Shown here in pieces: positions 1 to 7,363 of a DNA stretch of 10,680 nucleotides (position 1 is the stretch's first letter; every line of letters begins with the position of its first letter). Location: contig DLIT01000138.1 of assembly GCA_002483865.1 (NCBI GenBank), positions 7,055 through 17,734 on the forward strand, in the 5' to 3' direction. The DNA is from Brevundimonas sp. UBA7635. Its GTDB lineage: Bacteria; Pseudomonadota; Alphaproteobacteria; Caulobacterales; Caulobacteraceae. The notes beneath the pieces were generated by a model that worked only from the letters and a program-made list of their open reading frames with translations, was not told the origin of the DNA and ran no database searches. The translations under genes and the position numbers were made by a program.

Positions 1-126
1 GGCAAGATCATGCGCCGAATTTTGAGAAAGATCGCCGAAAACGAGGTCGGTGCCTTGGGCGACACCTCCACCCTGGCCGATCCGTCCGTTGTGGATGATC
101 TGGTCAAGAACCGCGCCGGAGCCTGA
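1..126 (+). CDS. acs: Acetyl-CoA synthetase, C-terminal end (5' end outside window)
   Basis: Reading frame 1 is open from the window edge to TGA at 124-126 and gives the last 41 residues of a protein. It starts with [12 protein letters not shown] and continues with [16 protein letters not shown], which is the characteristic C-terminus of AMP-forming acetyl-CoA synthetase. In the family this segment lies in the small mobile C-terminal domain. The lysine of the SGK motif (here residue 2 of the fragment) contacts the adenylate, and in Salmonella and E. coli it is the lysine inactivated by acetylation. The enzyme makes acetyl-CoA from acetate, ATP and CoA in the cytoplasm, feeding the TCA cycle. 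Most of the roughly 650-residue protein is missing only because the window begins here. A rho-independent terminator follows 26 bp after the stop. Identification rests on a short but very distinctive stretch; propionyl-CoA synthetase is less likely given the [10 protein letters not shown] sequence. Confidence 0.9.
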   Translation, partial: GKIMRRILRKIAENEVGALGDTSTLADPSVVDDLVKNRAGA

Positions 127-152
127 ACCCAAGCAGGACCAGTCGCGTAGAG

Positions 153-194
153 CCCCCGAGCCGTCTCGCCAGTCGGTTCGGGGGTTTTGCTTTT
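153..194 (+). terminator. Rho-independent terminator after acs
   Basis: CCCCCGAGCC at 153-162 pairs with GGTTCGGGGG at 175-184 (one G-T wobble), followed by TTTT, GC and TTTT to 194. It lies between the acs stop and the convergent rluE stop. Only the plus-strand direction has a T tract, so it mainly serves acs. Confidence 0.85.
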
Positions 195-209
195 CAGAAG
201 CGGATCGGC

Positions 210-758
210 TTAACGCTCGACCTCCTTCCACTCGCCGGGGGCAAGGCCGTCCAGCGACCACATGCCGACGCTCCAGCGTACCAGACGCAAGCAGGGCAGG
301 TTCACCGCCGCTGCCATACGGCGCACCTGTCGGTTACGACCTTCAGAAATCGTGATCTTGAGCCAGCAATCCGGTACGGTCTTGCGCACCCGGATGGGCG
401 GTACGCGCTCCCAGAGCTGAGGATCCTCGATCAACTCGACCTCGGCGGGACGGGTCATGCCATCCTTCAGCATGACGCCACGACGAAGCTGGCCCAGCGC
501 CTCATCGGTGGCTATGCCCTCAACCTGAGCCAGATAGGTTTTCCTGGTCTTATAACGCGGCTCGGTGATCCGCATCTGCAACCGCCCATCGTCGGTCAGC
601 AGCATGAGGCCTTCGCTGTCCCGATCCAGCCGCCCTGCCGGATAGACCTTCGGTACAGGAATGTAATCGGACAGGGTCCGCCGCTCGGTCCCTTCAGTTC
701 CCTTGTCGGTAAACTGGCTCAGGACATCAAACGGCTTGTTGAAGAGGATCAGGGTCAT
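210..758 (-). CDS. rluE: 23S rRNA pseudouridine synthase, RluE type
   Basis: This 182-residue protein belongs to the RsuA/RluB/RluE/RluF pseudouridine synthase family. It has the catalytic motif [10 protein letters not shown] at residues 42-51, with Asp45 as the nucleophile, and the conserved [10 protein letters not shown] segment at 139-148. There is no N-terminal S4 domain: the protein begins straight at the NKPF strand, which is the RluE architecture. The phrases QVEGI, PPIRVRK and [17 protein letters not shown] also resemble E. coli RluE, which modifies U2457 of 23S rRNA in the peptidyl-transferase region. The target base here is inferred from that similarity. The ATG at 758-756 is the natural start, since the NKP motif follows within seven residues, but no good Shine-Dalgarno sequence precedes it. 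The gene lies 49 bp downstream of the FUSC gene on the same strand and may be read from the same transcript. Confidence 0.9.
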   Translation of the reverse strand: MTLILFNKPFDVLSQFTDKGTEGTERRTLSDYIPVPKVYPAGRLDRDSEGLMLLTDDGRLQMRITEPRYKTRKTYLAQVEGIATDEALGQLRRGVMLKDGMTRPAEVELIEDPQLWERVPPIRVRKTVPDCWLKITISEGRNRQVRRMAAAVNLPCLRLVRWSVGMWSLDGLAPGEWKEVER

Positions 759-807
759 GGCACGTGTCTAGCGCCAGATAGGCAGCAGGTCGATTGGCGG
801 CCCAGGT

Positions 808-1911
808 TTAACCCCCGCGCATCTTCGCCAGGTGCTGCCGGTCGTCCAGAGTCGAGAAAACCACGGCCAACAGGACACCAACCACAGCCCCGAGACAGGT
901 CTCCAGCACCCGCTCGGGCGCGATTTCGGGCCCCAAGGCCTGGGTGGATCCCAGCCAGGTCATCATCAGGGCCATGGGCGTGACGAAAATCTGGCCCAAT
1001 CCATAGTTGAAGCCGATGACCATCTCGGTCGCGGTCTGAAGACACGCCAGAACCAGGATCACGGTCAGGACATCGGGCGTCTGGCTCAGCAACATCCAGG
1101 CCAGGATCGCGCCGACTAAAGTGCCCGCCATCCGCTGGATTGCGCGGTTCATGACCAGGTGCAGATGCGGCCCCTGAAGCACGGCGACAACGCCCATGGC
1201 AGCCCAGGCCGGATGACCTCCGCCCAGGACATGGCTGATGGCCATGGCCAGGCCTGCGCCCGCCGCGCAGCGGGCCGAGTTGATCAACAGGTTTCCGACG
1301 GGCGGGACCGGCTCCTGCGGCACGACGGCCTGGACCTTCGGCTGGCCACGCAGCCCATCGGTCAGGACACTCAGCCCCCAGGCCAGGGCGGCCACGGCCG
1401 CGACCGCCATCACCCTCTCGCCGAGTTGAAACAGGGTGAGGCCCTGAGGACTGACCGAGGCACTGGCGGCAAAAACAAAGATCAATGGCCCTGGCGGACC
1501 GAGCCGCCGCCTCATGCCAATAAAATAGAGGCCCCCGCAACCCAGGGCCAGCAGGCCCAGTTGCAGCGTGCCTGAGGCCCCCAGCCAGGCGGCGGCCGAC
1601 AGGACAAACACGGTCCCCATCTGGATCACCGCACATTCCAGCAGGCGCAGCTTTCGGCGTCCCGATCCGTCAAACCGGCCAAACAGGGCAACCAGGGCCC
1701 CCAGGGACGCAAAGCCGAGAAGATGCGGCCAGGGCGAAACATAATAGAACCATGGCAGGGCGATCAGGATGGTCAGGGCGGCCTGCGCTCCCGCCAGGGT
1801 CGAGTTGCGCAATGACACCTGGGGCCCCACGACCAGGCTGTCCAGAAACTGGCGCGGGTGCAGCATGTGCCGGACCATGTCGCGCCGACGCGCGCGCCGC
1901 GGCGCGCTCAT
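808..1911 (-). CDS. FUSC-family inner membrane protein, probable efflux component
   Basis: The 367-residue protein is strongly hydrophobic, with two sets of membrane segments at roughly residues 41-183 and 210-353, separated by a polar linker at 184-205. The second half holds the clearest family signature, residues 233-275 (HPAWAAMGVVAVLQ, then a basic NRAIQRMAGTLVGA stretch), typical of the fusaric-acid-resistance/aromatic acid exporter (FUSC) fold, as in the AaeB and YccS relatives. It lacks the large cytoplasmic domain of AaeB and YccS, so it is a short member. The family is linked to export of aromatic or weak-acid compounds from the cytoplasm; the substrate cannot be read from sequence. 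The start codon overlaps the stop of the marR-type gene (ATGA at 1911-1908), which points to translational coupling and supports this start over Met12 or Met16. No HlyD-like periplasmic partner lies in the window. The fold is well supported, the transport role is inferred. Confidence 0.8.
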   Translation of the reverse strand: MSAPRRARRRDMVRHMLHPRQFLDSLVVGPQVSLRNSTLAGAQAALTILIALPWFYYVSPWPHLLGFASLGALVALFGRFDGSGRRKLRLLECAVIQMGTVFVLSAAAWLGASGTLQLGLLALGCGGLYFIGMRRRLGPPGPLIFVFAASASVSPQGLTLFQLGERVMAVAAVAALAWGLSVLTDGLRGQPKVQAVVPQEPVPPVGNLLINSARCAAGAGLAMAISHVLGGGHPAWAAMGVVAVLQGPHLHLVMNRAIQRMAGTLVGAILAWMLLSQTPDVLTVILVLACLQTATEMVIGFNYGLGQIFVTPMALMMTWLGSTQALGPEIAPERVLETCLGAVVGVLLAVVFSTLDDRQHLAKMRGG

Positions 1912-2384
1912 GGCCGCTGCTCCGGGCGATCGTTCCTGGCTCCCGCCTCCACATCATCCAGGCCCAGGTTCATCTGTTCGAAGGCCGCCAGCATGGCTTC
2001 GATGGCACTGTCGGGCAAGCCGGACAGGATAACCGTCTCGGCCTCGAACAGGGCCGCACGGATCGCGCTCTCGCGCGCTTCGCCCCTCGGCGTCAGATGG
2101 ATCAGCCTGGCGCGGGCATCCGCCGCGTCGCGCCGCCGCTCGATCAGGCTCTCGCGCTCCAGGATATCCAGCACCCGGACCAGGCTGGACCCGTCCACGC
2201 CAACGCGCAGGGCCAGTTGCTTCTGGGTCAGGCCACCCCCGGTTTCTTTTAGATGAACGAGCGGTAGCCAGGTCGCGTCGGTCAGGCCCGAAGCCGCCAG
2301 ATGAATTTCCAGCGCCCTTCTCCAACGCCGGGCCAGGAGGGAGAATCGAATGCCAAATCTGGCGCGGGAATCAGACAACTGCAT
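1908..2384 (-). CDS. MarR-family transcriptional regulator
   Basis: The 158-residue protein has the MarR layout: an N-terminal dimerisation helix (RFSLLARRWRRALEIHLAASG, residues 13-33), a winged helix-turn-helix at about 52-98 (LTQKQLALRVGVDGSSLVRVLDILE, then LIERRRDAADARARLIHLT), and a C-terminal dimerisation helix. The Asp/Arg-rich wing at about 83-95 is the usual MarR wing. Such proteins bind palindromes as dimers and release DNA on binding small, often phenolic, ligands. The gene starts the minus-strand cluster and overlaps the FUSC membrane protein gene by 4 bp, the common arrangement of a repressor with the exporter it controls. An AT-rich inverted repeat sits 21-42 bp upstream of the ATG and is the likely site of autoregulation. 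The Shine-Dalgarno is weak (AGATGG). Ligand and exact targets are unknown. Confidence 0.88.
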   Translation of the reverse strand: MQLSDSRARFGIRFSLLARRWRRALEIHLAASGLTDATWLPLVHLKETGGGLTQKQLALRVGVDGSSLVRVLDILERESLIERRRDAADARARLIHLTPRGEARESAIRAALFEAETVILSGLPDSAIEAMLAAFEQMNLGLDDVEAGARNDRPEQRP

Positions 2385-2404
2385 GCGCTACCATCTGCCA
2401 GATT

Positions 2405-2426
2405 AATTTGAATTACAAATCAAATT
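2405..2426 (-). promoter_or_regulatory. Candidate MarR-type operator upstream of the marR/FUSC cluster
   Basis: AATTTGA (2405-2411) and TCAAATT (2420-2426) form a perfect 7-bp inverted repeat with an 8-bp spacer. A second, shorter palindrome, ATTTG/CAAAT (2406-2410 and 2416-2420, 5-bp spacer), is nested in it and is closer to common MarR half-site spacing. The site lies 21-42 bp before the regulator's ATG, where binding would cover the promoter or transcript start. A TATACA element on the minus strand (2431-2426) could be the -10, but no good -35 is visible. Binding by the neighbouring regulator is inferred. Confidence 0.5.
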
Positions 2427-2582
2427 GTATAATGCGGGATAATTGTCCGGTGCCGATGGCGGCTCAATACGGTCACAGGCCTTTGATTAGAATCGTGTTT
2501 CACCGTCCTGACAGCAATCCGATCTTGACTGGCTACGTCAATATCGGACGCAGAAAACCGGATGACCTCAGCCCTGGAATGA

Positions 2583-2597
2583 GAACATCTTGTGAAC
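2583..2597 (+). promoter_or_regulatory. LexA (SOS) box of recA
   Basis: GAAC at 2583-2586 and GAAC at 2594-2597 are separated by exactly 7 bases, matching the alphaproteobacterial LexA operator (GTTC-N7-GTTC on the other strand). It sits 103 bp before the recA start codon, the expected target. A third GAAC follows at 2600-2603. A weak promoter (TTGTGA at 2590-2595, CATAGT at 2614-2619, 18-bp spacer) would overlap the box, so LexA binding would block it; that promoter is a guess. The pattern implies low basal recA transcription, raised when RecA filaments trigger LexA self-cleavage. Confidence 0.85.
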
Positions 2598-2699
2598 CAG
2601 AACAAACCATGCACATAGTGCGTCTCACAGAGGGAGCGGGTCCTTGGCGGGTCTCTCCCGAAGCCGAAGAATGGAATCATGGCAAGGGAGAGAAAACCA

Positions 2700-3779
2700 A
2701 TGGCACAGGCGGCATTGAAACTGGTGGGTAAGGAAGACGGTGAAAAGCAACGCGCTCTGGAAGCTGCGATTGCTCAGATTGATCGGGCCTTCGGCAAGGG
2801 CTCCGTGATGAAGCTCGGCAAGAGCGGTCAGGTGGCGGAAATCGAATCCGTCTCCACCGGCTCGCTGGGACTGGACATGGCCCTGGGCATCGGCGGCCTG
2901 CCGGTCGGCCGCGTCATCGAAGTTTTTGGTCCCGAATCCTCGGGCAAGACGACGCTGGCCCTGCACACCGTGGCCGAGGTTCAGAAACGCGGCGGCGTCG
3001 CCGCCTTTGTCGATGCCGAACACGCTCTTGACCCGGTCTATGCCCAGAAGCTGGGCGTGAACCTGGACGACCTGCTGGTGTCGCAACCCGATGCCGGCGA
3101 ACAGGCGCTGGAGATTGTCGATACCCTGGTTCGTTCGGGTGCCGTGGACATCGTAGTGGTCGACTCCGTCGCCGCCCTGACCCCGCGCGCCGAAATCGAA
3201 GGCGAGATGGGCGACAGCCTGCCGGGCCTGCAAGCGCGCCTGATGTCCCAGGCCCTGCGCAAGCTGACGGCCTCGATCAACAAGACCAAGTGCATCGTCC
3301 TGTTCATCAACCAGATCCGTCACAAGATCGGCGTCATGTATGGCTCGCCGGAAACCACCACGGGCGGCAATGCGCTGAAATTCTACGCCTCGGTGCGCCT
3401 CGACATCCGTCGCACCGGCGCGATCAAGAACCGTGATGAGGTGGTCGGCAACACCACTCGCGTCAAGGTGGTCAAGAACAAGGTCGCCCCGCCATTCCGC
3501 GAGGTCATCTTCGACATCATGTATGGCGAGGGCATCTCCAAGATCGGCGAGATCATCGACCTGGGGGTCAAGGCCAACATCATCGAGAAGTCCGGCTCCT
3601 GGTTCTCCTACGACTCCACCCGCATCGGTCAGGGCCGCGAGAACGCCAAGGAGTTTCTGAAGAACAACCCCGACATGGCCCTGGCCATCGAAAAGGCGGT
3701 CCGGGCCTCCACCAACAAGATTGCCGACGACATGCTCGGCGCGCCTGAACCCGACGAAGGCCAGGACCTGGAAGGCTAA
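2700..3779 (+). CDS. recA: Recombinase RecA
   Basis: The product (359 residues from this start) is RecA, the ATP-dependent strand-exchange protein that also activates LexA cleavage. Visible features, numbered from this start, are Walker A GPESSGKT at 77-84, the catalytic glutamate in VDAEHALD (Glu107), the Walker B strand [11 protein letters not shown] at 150-160, the L1 region near EGEMGD, the L2 region within FINQIR...[17 protein letters not shown], and a short acidic C-terminal tail ([10 protein letters not shown]). The length is normal for the family. I prefer the ATG at 2700 to the in-frame ATG at 2679 because AAGGGAGAG at 2684-2692 is a strong ribosome binding site 7 bases before it, and MAQAALKLV matches the start of alphaproteobacterial RecA proteins. 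The gene follows a LexA box and is closed by a very strong terminator, so it is probably monocistronic. No recX follows. Confidence 0.98.
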   Translation: MAQAALKLVGKEDGEKQRALEAAIAQIDRAFGKGSVMKLGKSGQVAEIESVSTGSLGLDMALGIGGLPVGRVIEVFGPESSGKTTLALHTVAEVQKRGGVAAFVDAEHALDPVYAQKLGVNLDDLLVSQPDAGEQALEIVDTLVRSGAVDIVVVDSVAALTPRAEIEGEMGDSLPGLQARLMSQALRKLTASINKTKCIVLFINQIRHKIGVMYGSPETTTGGNALKFYASVRLDIRRTGAIKNRDEVVGNTTRVKVVKNKVAPPFREVIFDIMYGEGISKIGEIIDLGVKANIIEKSGSWFSYDSTRIGQGRENAKEFLKNNPDMALAIEKAVRASTNKIADDMLGAPEPDEGQDLEG

Positions 3780-3845
3780 GGTCCCCACCCCATCTCCGCC
3801 GCCCCGGCGACCCGCCTACCGACCCCGTCAGGGCTGGCAGGAGAC

Positions 3846-3879
3846 GGCCCACCCGCACCGCGGGTGGGCCTCTTTTTTT
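3846..3879 (+). terminator. Rho-independent terminator after recA
   Basis: GGCCCACCCG (3846-3855) pairs perfectly with CGGGTGGGCC (3861-3870). An extra C-G pair can close a 3-base loop. The stem is followed by TC and seven T. It lies 66 bp after the recA stop and separates recA from rraA. Confidence 0.95.
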
Positions 3880-3938
3880 GCCTCAACCCGGATGCGGCTG
3901 TTAAGGTTTGCGCCGACATCCTCCCCGCGAAGGCCACC

Positions 3939-4421
3939 ATGACCACACCCGCCACTGCCGACCTCTGTGACGCCCATCCTGACGAGGTGAAGGTCTGCCA
4001 GATCGCCTTGCGCAGCTTTGGCCAGGTGGCGGCCTTCTCCGGTCCGATCCACACCCTGAGCGTCCTGGACGACAACGCCCTGGTGCGGACCACGCTTGAG
4101 CGTCCGGGCCGTGGCCATGTCCTGGTGGTCAATGGCGGCGGCTCGATGAAGCGCGCCCTGGTCGGCGACAATCTGGCCCGGCTGGCCATCGCCAATGGCT
4201 GGGCCGGCCTTATCGTCCACGGGGCGATCCGCGGCAGCGCCGTGATCAACGCCCTGGCCGTGGGTATCAAGGCCATGGGCACCTGCCCCTTGCGCGCCGA
4301 CAAGGACGGTATCGGCGAGGACGACATTCCGACCAGCTTCGGTGGCGTCATCTTCAGCCCCGGTCATTGGCTCTATGCTGACGCCGACGGGGTGATCCTT
4401 TCGCCGGAGCGCCTGACCTAG
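3939..4421 (+). CDS. rraA: RraA-family ribonuclease E activity regulator
   Basis: The 160-residue protein matches RraA along its length: LCDAHPDEV near the N-terminus, VNGGGSMKRALVGDNLARLAIANGWAGLIVHGAIRG at 64-99 (key parts GGGS, GDNLA and GAIRG), and FGGVIFSPGHWLYADADGVILS at 134-155. In E. coli RraA is a ring-shaped trimer that binds RNase E and inhibits it, changing mRNA decay. The related HMG/CHA aldolases use an Asp right after the Arg of the G-x-x-R-D motif; here the residue is Gly (GAIRG), as expected for the non-enzymatic RraA branch (E. coli has GAVRQ). Older annotations call such proteins menaquinone methyltransferases, which the sequence does not support. The ATG at 3939 is chosen because AAGG precedes it and because an upstream start at 3864 would lie inside the recA terminator stem. 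The length equals that of E. coli RraA. No clear promoter was found between the terminator and the start. Confidence 0.9.
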   Translation: MTTPATADLCDAHPDEVKVCQIALRSFGQVAAFSGPIHTLSVLDDNALVRTTLERPGRGHVLVVNGGGSMKRALVGDNLARLAIANGWAGLIVHGAIRGSAVINALAVGIKAMGTCPLRADKDGIGEDDIPTSFGGVIFSPGHWLYADADGVILSPERLT

Positions 4422-4565
4422 GTCATAAAAGCCCCATCACCCCGATCATCCCGCCCATGGCGCGACACAGGTGATGCGTTTGACGAAAAACCCCTATATG
4501 ACGCCGGGTTCAATAGTCTCCCCGCGCCTCCATTCCAGAGCGACCCCGCCTAGAAGCGACAAACC

Positions 4566-7214
4566 ATGACCAGCCTGAAGCAGATCCGCTCCACCTTCCT
4601 CGACTACTTTGCCGCCGACGGGCACGAGAAGGTCCACTCGGCCCCGCTGGTCCCACAGAACGATCCGACGCTGTTGTTCGTCAATGCTGGCATGGTGCCG
4701 TTCAAGGACTATTTCACCGGTGCTGCCACCCCGCCCTATCCGCGTGCCACCTCGTCGCAGAAATGCGTGCGCGCGGGCGGTAAGCACAATGACCTGGACA
4801 ATGTCGGCTATACGGCCCGTCACCACACCTTCTTTGAAATGCTGGGCAATTTCTCGTTCGGCGACTATTTCAAGGATCACGCGATCGAGAGCGCCTGGGG
4901 CCTGCTGACCAAGGAGTTCGGCCTTGATCCCAGCAAGCTTCTGGTCACGGTTTACCACACCGACGACGAAGCCTTTAACATCTGGAAGAAGGTGACGGGC
5001 TTTTCCGACGACAAGATCATCCGCATCCCTACCGCCGACAACTTCTGGGCCATGGGCGACAATGGCCCGTGCGGTCCCTGCACCGAAATCTTCTACGACC
5101 ACGGCGAGCACATCTGGGGCGGCCCTCCGGGATCGCCGGAAGAAGACGGCGACCGCTTCGTCGAAATCTGGAACAACGTCTTCATGCAGTTCGAGAAGGA
5201 GAACGACCAGATCGTTCGCGACCTTCCGAAGCCCTCGGTGGACACCGGCATGGGTCTGGAGCGCATCGCCGCGGTTCTGCAAGGCGTCCATTCCAACTAT
5301 GAAGTCGACCTGTTCCGCAACCTGATCGCGGCGTCAGAAGAGGCCACCAGCACCAAGGCCGAAGGTGCGCTGCAAGCCAGCCACCGGGTGATCGCCGACC
5401 ACCTGCGCTCCTCGTCCTTCCTGATCGCCGATGGTGTAACGCCGTCGAACGAAGGCCGTGGCTATGTGCTTCGCCGCATCATGCGCCGGGCCATGCGCCA
5501 CGCCCACCTGCTGGGCGCGCAGGACCCGCTGATGCACCGTCTGGTCCCGGCGCTGGTAACCGAGATGGGTGAAGCCTACCCGGAACTGGGCCGCGCCCAG
5601 GCCTTCATCGAAGACACGATGAAGCAGGAAGAAATCCGTTTCCGCACCACGCTGGGTCGCGGCATGGGCCTGCTGGACGAAGCCACCAAGGACCTGTCCG
5701 AAGGCGGTGTTATCTCGGGTCACACGGCCTTTACCCTGTACGACACCTACGGCTTCCCGCTGGACTTGACGCAGGACGAAGCCCGTCGCCGTGGCCTTTC
5801 GGTCGACAATGACGGCTTCGAGGCCGAAATGGCCGAACAGCGCCAGCGCGGCAAGGCCAACTGGAAGGGCTCGGGCCAGACCGCCAATGCGGGCGAATGG
5901 CTGGCCATCCGTGACCAGCTGGGTGCCACCACCTTCACCGGCTATGACAACACCGACGGTGAAGGTGCCGTTGTTGCCATCGTGGCCGAGGGTGCCCGCG
6001 TCGAGGCCGCTGCGGCTGGCGACACCGTCGAAGTCCTTTTCGACCAGACCCCCTTCTATGGCGAAGGTGGCGGCCAGAACGGCGACAAGGGCACGGCCAG
6101 ATGGGCAGGCGGCGAAGGCCGTATTCTGGACGTACAGAAGCACGCTGGCGGCGACCTCTATGCTCACCAGATCGAGGTCACCTCGGGTGAGCTGAAGCTC
6201 GGCACGGTCGCGACCCTGCACGTTAACGCTGACGAGCGCCTGACCACCCGTTCGAACCACTCGGGCGCACACCTGCTGCACACCGCCCTGAAGAATGTTC
6301 TGGGTGCCCATATTGCCCAGAAGGGCCAGATGGTCGATGCCGAGCGCCTGCGCTTCGACTTCAGTCACAATGCCCCGGTGACCGAGGAAGAAATCGCTCG
6401 TATCGAGGACGAAGTAAACGCAGTCATTCGCCAGAACGTCCCGGCCCGTACCGAACTGATGGCCCCCGAAGCCGCCATCGAAGCCGGTGCCATCGCCCTG
6501 TTCGGCGAGAAGTACGGCGAGGAAGTGCGCGTGCTTACGCTGGGCAACGCGCTGGACCACGCCGGCAAAGCTTATTCGGTCGAACTGTGCGGCGGCACCC
6601 ACGTCGCCCGCACCGGCGACATCGCCCTGTTCAAGATCACCGCCGAAACCGGTATCGCCGCTGGCGTGCGCCGCATCGAAGCCCTGACCGGCGAAGCGGC
6701 CCGCCAGTACCTGCTGGAACAGGCCAATATCACCCGCTCGCTGGCCCAGAGCTTCAAGGTCCAGCCTGCTGATGTGACCGGCCGCGTTGAAAACCTGCAA
6801 ACCTCGGTCAAGTCGCTGGAAAAACAGGTCGCCGACCTGAAGAAACAGCTGGCCCTGGGCGGCGGCGGTGCCTCGGCGACCCCCGAAGAGATCAACGGCG
6901 TCAAGCTTCTCGCTCGCGTTCTGGACGGCGTGGACGGCAAGGGCCTGCGCGGCGTGGCCGAGGACTTCAAGAAGCAGATCGGCTCGGGCATCGTTGCCCT
7001 TGTCGGCGTGACCGACGGCAAGGCGGCCGTCACCATCGCCATCACCGCCGACCTGACCGATCGCTTCAACGCGGCCAACCTGGCCCGCGACGCCGTCATC
7101 GCCATGGGTGGCAAGGGTGCTGGGGGCAAGCCGGACTTCGCCCAGGGCGGTGCCCCCGACGCCACCAGGGCCGAGGCTGGCCTAGAAGCCGTCAAGGCAG
7201 CGCTGAAAGCCTGA
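4566..7214 (+). CDS. alaS: Alanyl-tRNA synthetase
   Basis: This 882-residue protein is a full-length AlaRS, which charges tRNA-Ala with alanine and hydrolyses mischarged Ser- or Gly-tRNA-Ala. The N-terminal class II catalytic core shows [28 protein letters not shown] and [19 protein letters not shown] (about residues 40-100) and the motif 3 stretch GMGLER at 228-233. The editing domain carries the zinc-binding set His565 and His569 (HSGAH) with Cys675 and His679 (CGGTH). A short coiled coil follows at about 740-765 ([19 protein letters not shown]), then the C-Ala domain from about 778, with a Gly-rich [15 protein letters not shown] near the end. All expected parts are present and the length is typical (about 875-890). 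It lies 144 bp after rraA and ends at a strong terminator. A weak GAAG stretch is the only Shine-Dalgarno-like element. Confidence 0.98.
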   Translation: MTSLKQIRSTFLDYFAADGHEKVHSAPLVPQNDPTLLFVNAGMVPFKDYFTGAATPPYPRATSSQKCVRAGGKHNDLDNVGYTARHHTFFEMLGNFSFGDYFKDHAIESAWGLLTKEFGLDPSKLLVTVYHTDDEAFNIWKKVTGFSDDKIIRIPTADNFWAMGDNGPCGPCTEIFYDHGEHIWGGPPGSPEEDGDRFVEIWNNVFMQFEKENDQIVRDLPKPSVDTGMGLERIAAVLQGVHSNYEVDLFRNLIAASEEATSTKAEGALQASHRVIADHLRSSSFLIADGVTPSNEGRGYVLRRIMRRAMRHAHLLGAQDPLMHRLVPALVTEMGEAYPELGRAQAFIEDTMKQEEIRFRTTLGRGMGLLDEATKDLSEGGVISGHTAFTLYDTYGFPLDLTQDEARRRGLSVDNDGFEAEMAEQRQRGKANWKGSGQTANAGEWLAIRDQLGATTFTGYDNTDGEGAVVAIVAEGARVEAAAAGDTVEVLFDQTPFYGEGGGQNGDKGTARWAGGEGRILDVQKHAGGDLYAHQIEVTSGELKLGTVATLHVNADERLTTRSNHSGAHLLHTALKNVLGAHIAQKGQMVDAERLRFDFSHNAPVTEEEIARIEDEVNAVIRQNVPARTELMAPEAAIEAGAIALFGEKYGEEVRVLTLGNALDHAGKAYSVELCGGTHVARTGDIALFKITAETGIAAGVRRIEALTGEAARQYLLEQANITRSLAQSFKVQPADVTGRVENLQTSVKSLEKQVADLKKQLALGGGGASATPEEINGVKLLARVLDGVDGKGLRGVAEDFKKQIGSGIVALVGVTDGKAAVTIAITADLTDRFNAANLARDAVIAMGGKGAGGKPDFAQGGAPDATRAEAGLEAVKAALKA

Positions 7215-7239
7215 GGGCTCCAGGCCTTGGCAGATTGAG

Positions 7240-7270
7240 GGGGCGGTGCCGCAAGGTGCCGCCCCTTTTT
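7240..7270 (+). terminator. Rho-independent terminator after alaS
   Basis: GGGGCGGTGCC (7240-7250) pairs with GGTGCCGCCCC (7255-7265), with two adjacent G-T wobbles, around a GCAA tetraloop (7251-7254, GNRA type), followed by TTTTT. It begins 26 bp after the alaS stop. Confidence 0.95.
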
Positions 7271-7288
7271 CTGGGATCAGGGCGGGTG

Positions 7289-7345
7289 CCTGCCCCGCCC
7301 CCACCATGCTGCGCATGGTCCCCCTCCCCCGTTGCACGGGGCAGG
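7289..7345. repeat. Nested intergenic palindrome
   Basis: An outer perfect 9-bp inverted repeat, CCTGCCCCG (7289-7297) and CGGGGCAGG (7337-7345), encloses an inner perfect 7-bp inverted repeat, ACCATGC (7303-7309) and GCATGGT (7313-7319), with a 3-base loop. The right outer arm can also fold locally as CCCCG (7327-7331) with CGGGG (7337-7341). C tracts fill the gaps. It lies after the alaS terminator and before the end of the DUF2939 gene, and has no T tract on either strand. I infer a dispersed intergenic repeat of the kind common in Caulobacterales, but no second copy lies in this window. Confidence 0.55.
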
Positions 7346-7363
7346 ATAAGGACGCCGGAGGGC

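Larger units (their letters stand above)
2385..2699. other. Divergent intergenic region between marR-type gene and recA
   Basis: This is the only stretch over 300 bases without a gene. The left end (2400-2450) is markedly AT-rich in an otherwise GC-rich window and carries the candidate MarR operator. The right part carries the LexA box of recA. The middle (about 2450-2580) shows no convincing gene, RNA or repeat. No small open frame here has both a ribosome binding site and coding-like codon use. Promoter -10/-35 boxes for either gene could not be fixed with confidence. Confidence 0.7.

Noticed and set aside
755-1636. Overlapping minus-strand frame in the FUSC gene
   Set aside because: Gly/Arg/Pro-rich composition typical of a wrong-frame reading of a GC-rich gene. 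The FUSC frame has clear membrane segments and family signature.
2428-2433. Perfect TATAAT on the plus strand as a rightward recA promoter
   Set aside because: No acceptable -35 at 16-18 bases upstream, and it lies about 270 bp before the recA start and 150 bp before the LexA box. More likely part of the AT-rich marR control region.
2679-2699. Upstream in-frame ATG of recA at 2679
   Set aside because: The strong ribosome binding site at 2684-2692 lies downstream of it and fits only the ATG at 2700; the extra residues MARERKP are not typical of RecA.
2408-2731. Plus-strand open frame across the marR-recA spacer
   Set aside because: No ribosome binding site, non-coding-like composition, runs into recA in another frame and covers the LexA box.
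2625-3788. Long open frame (387 codons) antisense to recA
   Set aside because: It mirrors the GC-rich codon pattern of recA, has no family resemblance and covers a certain gene. The same applies to shorter frames inside recA.
3864-3938. Upstream extension of rraA to an ATG at 3864
   Set aside because: The extension would begin inside the recA terminator stem and adds 25 residues not present in RraA proteins; the ATG at 3939 gives the normal length.
4480-4485. TTGACG as -35 of an alaS promoter
   Set aside because: The -35 matches the consensus but no -10 resembling TATAAT or GCTANAWC lies at a workable distance; the CTATAT nearby is only about 8 bases away.
5334-6800. Long open frame (488 codons) antisense to alaS
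   Set aside because: Overlaps conserved AlaRS editing-domain coding sequence. Such frames arise where codons prefer G or C in the third position; no ribosome binding site or family motif.
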